The notes under the pieces are model-generated. The model saw only the letters and a list, made by a program, of their open reading frames with translations, searched no databases and had not been told where the DNA came from. This document shows positions 58,462-64,000 of a stretch of 64,000 nucleotides of DNA, one piece after another (the first letter of the stretch is position 1; every line of letters starts with the position of its first letter). The position numbers and the translations under genes are program-made. Source of the stretch: Candidatus Tayloriibacteriota bacterium (GTDB lineage Bacteria > Patescibacteria > Paceibacteria > UBA9973 > UBA6065); assembly GCA_016215405.1 (NCBI GenBank), contig JACRJQ010000007.1, positions 124,001 to 188,000 on the forward strand. Direction: 5' to 3'.

Positions 58462-59667
58462 TTAGATCTTAGGCACGGCGCCATAAGCACCTGCAAGGTA
58501 CTTGGTGTAGTAATTGTCATCTGCTCGAACGCCCTCCATCTCGTCGAGCCGCCAAGATTCGCTCATGCCCTTTGAGTTTTTCTCAATCAGAATGATCTGA
58601 TATTTATCAAGCTTACTCAATATCTGATGACTATGTGTACTGAATAGAAGCTGAGCGTTCTTCGGATTTAGCTCTGGTTCGATGAACATATCGAAGAGCG
58701 CCAACATCATGTCAGGATGTAAGCTGACGTCGAATTCATCCAATACCGCAATACCTCCTTTTTCGAGGGCAACAAGAATGTGTTTAAGAAGCACGAAGAG
58801 CTGTTTGGTGCCCGAGGACTCTTGATCAAAAGGTAGATTAACCTTCTCGTCTCCAAATGAATGTGAGACGGAAACATTCATGAGAAAATCGTTTGGATTT
58901 TTTGATTTTTCTATTTCGAAGGCATTAAGGCCCAGATCAAATCGAGACAGCATTTTTTCGGCCGCTTTCTTGAGTTTGTCGTTTTCACTATAAAACTTGA
59001 AAGCCATAGCCTGTTGTATTGTGTTGTGAATACCGTGACCGCCAACCCAACCCACAGGTCCGACGTTTGTCTCGAGTTTCTGCCAATAATTTGCTATATC
59101 CTGGCTTTCTTTGTGATTGAGTCGTATCGCGACCGCAACTACACTCGCATTTGAGCGGAGTAGTGTCTCGGATCCCTTTGGGAGGTCAAAGTTTGCATCA
59201 TCAAGTTCATAGGAGTTAATACCTTCGTTCCAAGATCGAGAAAACATCTTTTTATTCGATTTCTTCTCGTTAGCCATACTTACCAGGCGAAGGTCCTCAG
59301 ACGTAATCTTATTTTTGTTCAGTGTGAAGCTGTAAGTATAAACACCCCTTTCTATCTCAAACACTACTGATATCTCTGTGGGCAAGCTCTTGTGTTCATT
59401 CAAGGCAAAGCAATTTATCGGCAAGGCCTGCTGAGGATTCATTTCAAATGAATCAACGATAAGCCACTTTAAAAATGGAATTACTTTTAGAAGATTTGTT
59501 TTACCCGAGGCATTGGGTCCTATGATCGTTTCGACTTTTGAGAGCCGTGTCCCAAGAGGGGTAGTAAAGTAAGAGTTATTCTTAGGCGCATTATCGTTCA
59601 CAACAAAACTCAGAGTGTTTTCCTCACCCAAAGAATAGAAATTCTTGCAAGAAATTGAATGTATCAT
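58462..59667 (-). CDS. AAA_15/OLD-family (AriA/RloA-like) ATPase
   Basis: The 401-residue protein starts MIHSISCKNFYSLGEENTLSFVV, then Walker A TIIGPNASGKTNLLKVIPFL (residues about 48-67), an ABC-type signature region with SSGTKQLFVLLKHIL, Walker B GGIAVLDEFDVSLHPDMM and the switch histidine in FSTHSHQIL. These are typical of ATP-dependent defence ATPases such as AriA, RloA and OLD. It has no C-terminal TOPRIM domain; that function would come from the next gene. It heads the island operon, with a promoter at 59697-59724. Confidence 0.87.
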   Translation of the reverse strand: MIHSISCKNFYSLGEENTLSFVVNDNAPKNNSYFTTPLGTRLSKVETIIGPNASGKTNLLKVIPFLKWLIVDSFEMNPQQALPINCFALNEHKSLPTEISVVFEIERGVYTYSFTLNKNKITSEDLRLVSMANEKKSNKKMFSRSWNEGINSYELDDANFDLPKGSETLLRSNASVVAVAIRLNHKESQDIANYWQKLETNVGPVGWVGGHGIHNTIQQAMAFKFYSENDKLKKAAEKMLSRFDLGLNAFEIEKSKNPNDFLMNVSVSHSFGDEKVNLPFDQESSGTKQLFVLLKHILVALEKGGIAVLDEFDVSLHPDMMLALFDMFIEPELNPKNAQLLFSTHSHQILSKLDKYQIILIEKNSKGMSESWRLDEMEGVRADDNYYTKYLAGAYGAVPKI

Positions 59668-59696
59668 GTTTTTATTGTGGCCTTTGCTTAATCGGT

Positions 59697-59724
59697 ACTA
59701 TACCTCTATATACGAATATTGCAA
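59697..59724 (-). promoter_or_regulatory. Promoter of the island operon
   Basis: TTGCAA (59719-59724) and TATAGT (59697-59702) on the minus strand are 16 bp apart and leave a leader of about 25 nt before the ATPase gene. No other good promoter is seen in the operon. Confidence 0.6.
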
Positions 59725-59891
59725 GCTTTTATACATAAAATTGTATAAAACGACACAAAAATAGTTAATTGAATACGGCTTAAGAAAGTAGGGCTTTATT
59801 AAGCCACCAGATAAGGGTCATTTGAGAGGGTGCGCCAGAATTATAAAAGCCAAGAGAGTACTCGTGAAAACTCTTGGAAGGGTGTAATTGA

Positions 59892-60242
59892 TTTGTAGAA
59901 ACTAATCAACCGCTCGCGCAAGAATTATCTCCCTCGGAAGATCGACACGCCAAGTTCGTTGAGCTTACCCAGAAGACGTTCGAGTTCGCCGCCTATGCTC
60001 ACAAGGCTTTTATCGCTCCAAACGCCGATTCAATGCTTAAAAGGGAGATATTCCTCGCACTCGGTAAGAACCATTCGATAACGGGCCAAATACTTCGAAT
60101 AGAGCCGTATGAATGGCTCGAACCTATAAAGTCCTGCTACCCAGCCTTGAAAGCTGAATATGACGCGTTGGAACTCAATATACCCGACAGTTTGGCGCGA
60201 GCAGAGGCATTAGCTCAAATTCGTACCACTTGGGGTGGCTAG
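59892..60242 (+). pseudogene. 3' remnant of a CPR-type site-specific recombinase
   Basis: An open stretch of about 116 codons has no start near a ribosome site and is closed upstream by TGA at 59889. It reads FVETNQPLAQELSPSEDRH, then KFVELTQKTFEFAAYAHKAF and MLKREIFLALGKNHSITGQ, ending AEALAQIRTTWGG. I recognise this as the C-terminus of serine-recombinase-family proteins common in Parcubacteria. Only this tail remains; the catalytic domain is gone. Its stop codon TAG lies inside the 15-bp copy of the tRNA-His end. Confidence 0.65.
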
Positions 60243-60247
60243 AGAGA
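60233..60247 (+). repeat. Attachment-site-like copy of the tRNA-His 3' end
   Basis: GGGTGGCTAGAGAGA is repeated exactly at 60411-60425, where it is the 3' acceptor and T-arm strand of tRNA-His. This pairing of a recombinase end with a duplicated tRNA end is the pattern of attL/attR. The matching copy at the far left of the island was not found. Confidence 0.65.
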
Positions 60248-60369
60248 TCACGGATACGTTTATCAATTCTTACAGAATCTGTACACCTTTCCCAATTCTT
60301 CGGATGGAAATCCTCAGAATTATGGGAGAAGGTTTTCGATTCTCTCACGCGAGCCGCCCCGGGCTCGCT

Positions 60370-60419
60370 TAGCCATCCACTCAAAAACCCGCTCGCGCGG
60401 GTTTTTTCGTGGGTGGCTA
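60370..60419 (-). terminator. Terminator hairpin joined to the tRNA-His acceptor strand
   Basis: The stem is AAAAACCCGC/GCGGGTTTTT with loop TCGC. It extends outward to pair TAGCCATCCAC with the tRNA-His 3' strand (60412-60419), 23 positions with three imperfect. It therefore starts inside the tRNA, as with the tRNA-Arg palindrome. Confidence 0.75.
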
Positions 60420-60483
60420 GAGAGAATCGAACTCTCGATATCGGTTCCACAAACCGAAGTTTTACCACTAAACTATAGCCACC
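60412..60483 (-). tRNA. tRNA-His (anticodon GTG)
   Basis: The cloverleaf has acceptor GTGGCTA/TAGCCAC, with the extra G-1 paired to discriminator C73, the histidine identity element. The anticodon loop is TTGTGGA in stem TCGGT/ACCGA, and the T arm is GAGAG-TTCGATT-CTCTC. CCA is not encoded. Its 3' end is the integration-like site duplicated at 60233. Confidence 0.95.
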
Positions 60484-60605
60484 ATATTTACCGAGTCAGC
60501 CGAATCTTTATAGCAGATTTAGCCTGAAAAATCGAGGATTCGGAAGAAGAGAGGCCTTGAGTGTAAGAATTTATGAAGACTTTCCCTCGACTCGAATTTC
60601 GGCAG

Positions 60606-60652
60606 CGCGCACAAATGAAAAGAGGCCTTGCGGCCCTTTTCATTTGTGCGCG
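60606..60652 (-). terminator. Terminator hairpin joined to the tRNA-Leu 3' end
   Basis: CGCGCACAAATGAAAAG (60606-60622) is exactly complementary to 60636-60652, with GGCC/GGCC and loop TTGC inside. The right arm contains the discriminator and five acceptor bases of tRNA-Leu. Confidence 0.75.
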
Positions 60653-60730
60653 GGAGAGGACTTGAACCTCCATGCCTGTGAAGGCGCTACCACCTCAAGG
60701 TAGTGCGTCTGCCAATTTCGCCACCCGCGC
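60647..60730 (-). tRNA. tRNA-Leu (anticodon GAG)
   Basis: This is a class II tRNA with acceptor GCGCGGG/CCCGCGC, D arm with GG, anticodon stem CTACC/GGTAG with loop TTGAGGT, a long variable arm (GCGCCTTCACAGGCAT) and T arm GGAGG-TTCAAGT-CCTCT (one mismatch tolerated). The discriminator is A, with no CCA. Confidence 0.93.
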
Positions 60731-60814
60731 ATTTCGAACTTGCCAAGGCATAATAGCCGAAAGCCTCCTTATTTTCAAGCTCAAAAGAAAAAACCCGCTT
60801 TCGCGGGGATTTCC

Positions 60815-61246
60815 TTATTTCGCTGCGACAGGGGCTTCTGCGGCCTCCTCCTTCTTCGGCGACTTCACCACATCGGTGTTGCCTCCCTTTACGGATCGGA
60901 GATTTCGCATCTGGCGGCGGATCTCCTTTGCTGCCTTCTCGCGGACGAAGTAGAGCTTCGAGCGGCGGACCTTCGAGCGGCGAATGATCTCGATCTCGTC
61001 TATCGTCGGGGAGTAGAGCGGGAATATCCTCTCTACGCCGATGCCGTCGACCGACTTTCGGACGGTAAACGTAGCGCCGGCCTCGTCGCCGTGCTTCCTC
61101 GAAAGGATGAGTCCCTCGAACGCCTGGAGTCGGGTCTTATCGCCTTCCTTGATCTTCTGCCATACGCGGACGGTGTCGCCGGAACGGAGCTCGAGCTTTC
61201 GGCGAGCTTCCATGTCTATAGGCGATGTGACTACTTTGCTTTCCAT
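60815..61246 (-). CDS. rplS: 50S ribosomal protein L19 with acidic-basic tail
   Basis: L19 sits at the subunit interface. The 143-residue protein has GDTVRVWQKIKEGDKTRLQAFEGLILSRKHG (residues about 23-53) and GVERIFPLYSPTIDEIEIIRRSKVRRSKLYFVREKAAKEIR, with the family RSKLYYLR core. About 25 Lys/Glu/Ala-rich residues extend the C-terminus. An AT-rich TAATAG box ends 6 bp before the ATG. A hairpin (ACCCGC-TTTC-GCGGGG) about 10 bp past the stop is the likely terminator. Confidence 0.95.
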   Translation of the reverse strand: MESKVVTSPIDMEARRKLELRSGDTVRVWQKIKEGDKTRLQAFEGLILSRKHGDEAGATFTVRKSVDGIGVERIFPLYSPTIDEIEIIRRSKVRRSKLYFVREKAAKEIRRQMRNLRSVKGGNTDVVKSPKKEEAAEAPVAAK

Positions 61247-61367
61247 GAGTTTCTATTAATTAACGTGGTCGTTAATCTAACATAACGGCCCGAAATGAGC
61301 AAGAAAATCGGCGTTTTCTTGAAAATGTGGGCGAAATAGGCTATCGTTCATCTGTTTCCCGCTATAT

Positions 61368-61440
61368 GCGCCCTTAGCTCAGTTGGTAGAGCAGCTCATT
61401 TACACTGAGAAGGTCGGGGGTTCAAGTCCCTCAGGGCGCA
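61368..61440 (+). tRNA. tRNA-Val (anticodon TAC)
   Basis: The cloverleaf has acceptor GCGCCCT/AGGGCGC, D arm GCTC/GAGC with GG, anticodon loop TTTACAC and T arm with TTCAAGT. The discriminator is A; CAC, not CCA, follows. Its 3' end is part of a terminator hairpin. Confidence 0.93.
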
Positions 61441-61485
61441 CAAATTTGAAAAATCCTGCCAGTGGCAGGATTTTTCGTTTGTGCG
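61437..61485 (+). terminator. Terminator hairpin joined to the tRNA-Val 3' end
   Basis: CGCACAAA (61437-61444, which begins in the tRNA) pairs with TTTGTGCG (61478-61485); inside is GAAAAATCCTGCC/GGCAGGATTTTTC with loop AGT. Four tRNA bases are part of the stem. Confidence 0.8.
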
Positions 61486-61649
61486 AGCCGCAGCCATATT
61501 TTCCGTTTCGGAAAATGGCGAGGCGGGGTCGCGGACGTTTCGAGCGACGGCGAGAAACGATCCGTGACCACAAACACATCTCACGGAATCCAAAATGGAG
61601 CCCTCCCTCTTCTTTGTAGCCCCACCTCTATCTGTCGTATAATCTCTTC

Positions 61650-62198
61650 ATGGAACATACGCACACCAAGCACGAAGAGAATCAGGAGATATTCATAAGG
61701 CTCGAGCACTACGACGATATCTTCTCTGACTTCGACATCCGCCCGTATTCAAAGAGAGCCCTCTCGGTCGACTTCCTCGACGAGATAAAGAGGGCTTCGC
61801 AAGACAAGGTCATCGGAGGCATCGACCTCGTGCTCCACATGCACGAGAAGGACCGCAGCGAATCCCACGAGGTTACGATCCGCGAGCGGCTCGCCGCGCA
61901 TTTCAAAAAGCATCACCACCTGCTTCTAAAAGAGAAGAAAGGAGTCGTGAAGCTCGGCAGCGGCATGGTCTCGGTCGGCGTCCTCTTCATGGTCGCCGCC
62001 ACCTATATCGTATTCAAGGACCCCGAGAAGAGCGCCCTTATGTCCTTTCTCCTCGTCTTTCTCGAACCGGCCGCATGGTTCCTCCTCTGGGAAGGCATGG
62101 ATCAGATCATCTTCAAATCGAAAGGGATAAACCCCGAATTGGATTTCTATCGCAAGATGTCCGACTCGCACGTGCGAGTGCATTTCAAGTCCTACTAG
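61650..62198 (+). CDS. Hypothetical two-helix membrane protein
   Basis: The 182-residue protein has a His/Glu-rich cytosolic N-terminus (MEHTHTKHEENQEIFIRLEHYDDIFSDFDIRPYS), a charged part with HLLLKEKKGVVKLGSG, two membrane helices (VGVLFMVAATYIVF, ALMSFLLVFLEPAAWFLLWEGM) and a C-terminal tail. No family is recognised. TATAAT at 61638-61643 puts the transcript start on the ATG, so it is leaderless. It overlaps the convergent M50B-like gene by 4 bp. Confidence 0.7.
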   Translation: MEHTHTKHEENQEIFIRLEHYDDIFSDFDIRPYSKRALSVDFLDEIKRASQDKVIGGIDLVLHMHEKDRSESHEVTIRERLAAHFKKHHHLLLKEKKGVVKLGSGMVSVGVLFMVAATYIVFKDPEKSALMSFLLVFLEPAAWFLLWEGMDQIIFKSKGINPELDFYRKMSDSHVRVHFKSY

Positions 62199-62827
62199 AA
62201 GGCCTTCCCCGCGAGGCGTAGAACATAGAGGCAGGCGATGAGAGCCGCCTGCACGATGATTCCTGCCATAATGAGACTTAGCGCGAAGAGGCCTATCTGA
62301 GCGAGGGCGGGCACCGGTATAAAAAAGAGGATGACGAGAGCGGGCCAGATATTCTTTATGTCTCGCGTCGACGGCCCGATCATCGCCCCTACGTTCAAAA
62401 GAAGGAGCGCGAGGGCCCAGCTCTGCCATTCATAGATCCGCATCTGGCCCAGAAGCTCTAGAGGCTCCCGCAACAGGGATCTCCAATCGAGGACGGCCTC
62501 AAAAGAGAAGTGGCCGCCGAGGACGAATCGGTTGACGAGAAACAAGAAGAGGAGCCCGCCGAAGAGAGGGGCGATGGAGATGAGCGTGCTTCCTATGAGA
62601 GGCAATTTCGGCTTGCCGTGCGTCACGTGCGGCTGCGCGGAAAAGACCTGAAATTCGGATATCTTTGCGCCCGTAAGGAGGCAAAGGACGGCGTGCGATC
62701 CTTCATGGACGAACGCGCCGAGATAGTAGAGAAGCCTCGTAAGGGCAGAATCGAGGAATCTCCAATTGAGCCAATTGCTCGCATAGCCTGCAAGGACGAC
62801 GAGGAGGATGACTAACCCGGAGCTCAT
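62195..62827 (-). CDS. M50B-like membrane metalloprotease
   Basis: The 210-residue protein has LGAFVHEGSHAVLCLLTGAKISEFQVF (residues about 37-63), with HEGSH as HExxH in a membrane segment and a following G-x-x-V-x-x-x-x-V strand typical of peptidase M50B-like proteins. Later segments with PLFGGLLFLFLVNRF and GMIG-like polar loops complete six helices. The third metal ligand (NxxPxxxxDG) is not evident, so activity is uncertain. Confidence 0.78.
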   Translation of the reverse strand: MSSGLVILLVVLAGYASNWLNWRFLDSALTRLLYYLGAFVHEGSHAVLCLLTGAKISEFQVFSAQPHVTHGKPKLPLIGSTLISIAPLFGGLLFLFLVNRFVLGGHFSFEAVLDWRSLLREPLELLGQMRIYEWQSWALALLLLNVGAMIGPSTRDIKNIWPALVILFFIPVPALAQIGLFALSLIMAGIIVQAALIACLYVLRLAGKAF

Positions 62828-62884
62828 GATGGCTTTAGGATATCACAGGAGCAACCCCTCGCTTTTTCGGCATATAATAGAGCT

Positions 62885-63799
62885 ATGAAAAAAGCGATCA
62901 TCGTACTTGCGTTATCAGCCGCTTTCACGGCTTCGGTCCAAGCTGCCTGCGTCGATATCGCCACAGATCTCGGCCCCAGGTCGGAAGGCGCCTCCGTCAC
63001 CAGCCTGCAGAATCTCCTAAAGGATTCCGGATATCTCTCGGCGACGCCCAACGGCTACTTCGGGCCCGCGACAGAGGCGGCGGTGAAGAAATTCCAATCG
63101 GCGAACGGAATAAGCCCGACGGGATTCGTAGGGCCCTCGACCCGCGCGAAGATAAAATCCTCGACATGCTCCGCGTCACAGGCCGGTCAGGCGCCTCAAG
63201 GCTCTTCCTCGAAGCCGTACGGCGTGACGTCGCCTAGAGCCGGAGAAGCGCTCTCCATAGGCAAGAGCCATAAGGTCTCCTGGGCGACGGAGATAAAGTC
63301 GGATTACAGCATCATCCTCGAGGACGACAAAGGCGTCGCCCAGGGCTTTATCACCTCGAACCAGGTAGGAGGCAAGAGCTTCACATGGAAGGTCGGCAAG
63401 CTCTCGACCGCAAGCGGCGACAAGAACGCCCTGCCCGGGACGTACCGCATCCGCATCCAAAAGACCTCTTCGGGGGCGACAGCCGACGACGAGACGAGCG
63501 GATATTTCACGATAGCCGCGCAAGGCCTCACGGTATCGAGCATCCTGCCTTCGACCGTGGCGCCCGACTCGAATTCCGTCGTCGTCCTGTATGGATCCGG
63601 GTTCACGGCTTCGACGTTCGTCTACCTCGATGGCATAAGGAACATACAGACATCGCGGCTCTTCGTCTCTCCGGACGGAAAAGTCATCGTATTCGCCCTT
63701 CCCGAAGGGGTATCCTCAGGCGCGCACTACATCTCGCTTAAGAACGGATACGAGAGCGTCGAGAACGCCGGCCGCATACGCGTAGAAGAGAGAGACTAG
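62885..63799 (+). CDS. Secreted peptidoglycan-binding and IPT/TIG-like protein
   Basis: The 304-residue protein has a signal peptide (KKAIIVLALSAAFTASVQA), a PG_binding_1 domain at residues about 29-95 (EGASVTSLQNLLKDSGYLSATPNGYFGPATEAAVKKFQSANGIS), a middle beta domain with HKVSWAT and TYRIRIQKTSSG, and a C-terminal IPT/TIG-like fold (LTVSSILPSTVAPDSNSVVVLYGSGF). Probably a wall-anchored surface protein, similar in plan to the smaller one at 53970. Its ATG is 3 bp after a TATAATAG stretch, so it is probably leaderless. Confidence 0.87.
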   Translation: MKKAIIVLALSAAFTASVQAACVDIATDLGPRSEGASVTSLQNLLKDSGYLSATPNGYFGPATEAAVKKFQSANGISPTGFVGPSTRAKIKSSTCSASQAGQAPQGSSSKPYGVTSPRAGEALSIGKSHKVSWATEIKSDYSIILEDDKGVAQGFITSNQVGGKSFTWKVGKLSTASGDKNALPGTYRIRIQKTSSGATADDETSGYFTIAAQGLTVSSILPSTVAPDSNSVVVLYGSGFTASTFVYLDGIRNIQTSRLFVSPDGKVIVFALPEGVSSGAHYISLKNGYESVENAGRIRVEERD

Positions 63800-63871
63800 C
63801 GCGTCTGCCTGGCTATAGAGCCGGGCTTCGTTTAGGATAGAAGGCCTCTAGCATAAGATATAATCACCCCA

Positions 63872-64000
63872 TGGAAACCAACACCCCCACGGCGAACAAG
63901 AGCTCGAAGAACGCATATATAGCGGGCGCAGCGATCGTCGCTATAGCTATAGCGGCCGGGCTCTACATCGTCCGCCAGAACAGCTTCTGCTTCGATTTCG
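63872..64000 (+). CDS. Membrane-anchored protein, truncated by the window end
   Basis: The first 43 codons read METNTPTANKSSKN, then the helix AYIAGAAIVAIAIAAGLYIV, then RQNSFCFDF. TATAAT (63860-63865) ends 6 bp before the ATG, predicting a leaderless mRNA. The gene continues beyond 64000. The N-terminal plan resembles the gene at 24809. Confidence 0.6.

Overview
The window is GC-rich, tightly packed bacterial chromosome and reads with the standard code (TGA is a stop). It looks like a member of the Candidate Phyla Radiation (Patescibacteria), most likely Parcubacteria and perhaps Kaiserbacteria-like. The reasons are an L30-less ribosomal cluster, low-complexity N-terminal extensions on many ribosomal proteins, very short intergenic regions, many apparently leaderless genes, type IV pilus and ComEC genes, and almost no biosynthetic genes. 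The assignment is inferred from gene content; no phylogeny was run.

Layout. 1-2.3 kb: msrB/msrA, then infC-rpmI-rplT. 2.3-4.3 kb: a NIF3-like protein, a beta-CASP RNase-like protein and a membrane protein. 4.4-4.9 kb: a gene-free stretch with two promoter-hairpin-terminator units that look like structured RNAs, the first a probable 6S RNA. 4.9-29.2 kb: a broken-up str-S10-spc cluster on the minus strand. Read in transcription order it is rpsL-rpsG, fusA, tuf-rpsJ, rplC-D-W-B, rpsS-rplV-rpsC-rplP-rpsQ-rplN-rplX-rplE, rpsN-rpsH-rplF-rplR-rpsE-rplO-secY, adk-map, ndk. It is interrupted by a hemolysin-III-like gene, a receiver protein, a pseudopilin, a DUF3644/HEPN-like gene, secreted proteins and a nucleotidyltransferase. 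Several resulting units have their own promoter, and several leaders carry a terminator-like hairpin.

29.3-43.6 kb is housekeeping: an RsmC-like methyltransferase, SDR, M50 proteases, rpmB, Nudix, ComEC split into two genes, superoxide dismutase, RNase HI, RecJ, HIT, GlmS, Pgk and TpiA. 43.6-51.3 kb is a type IV pilus region: PilC and pseudopilins on the minus strand, PilM/N/O on the plus strand. 51.3-55.2 kb holds two tRNA-Arg genes, very large palindromes, small membrane proteins and a MazG-like protein. 60.2-64 kb holds tRNA-His, tRNA-Leu, tRNA-Val, rplS and envelope proteins.

The most unusual part is 55.3-60.4 kb, a visibly AT-richer island. It has one apparent transcription unit on the minus strand: an OLD/AriA-like ATPase, an RloB-like TOPRIM protein, a tRNA-Glu-like gene whose anticodon loop is interrupted by about 28 nt, a KAP-type P-loop NTPase and a SIR2-like protein. 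The tRNA-like gene lies 16 nt after one gene and 5 nt before the next. Next to the island is the 3' remnant of a site-specific recombinase ending in a 15-bp copy of the tRNA-His 3' end. I read it as a mobile defence island that may couple tRNA damage or status to NAD-depleting or nuclease effectors. The function is inferred.
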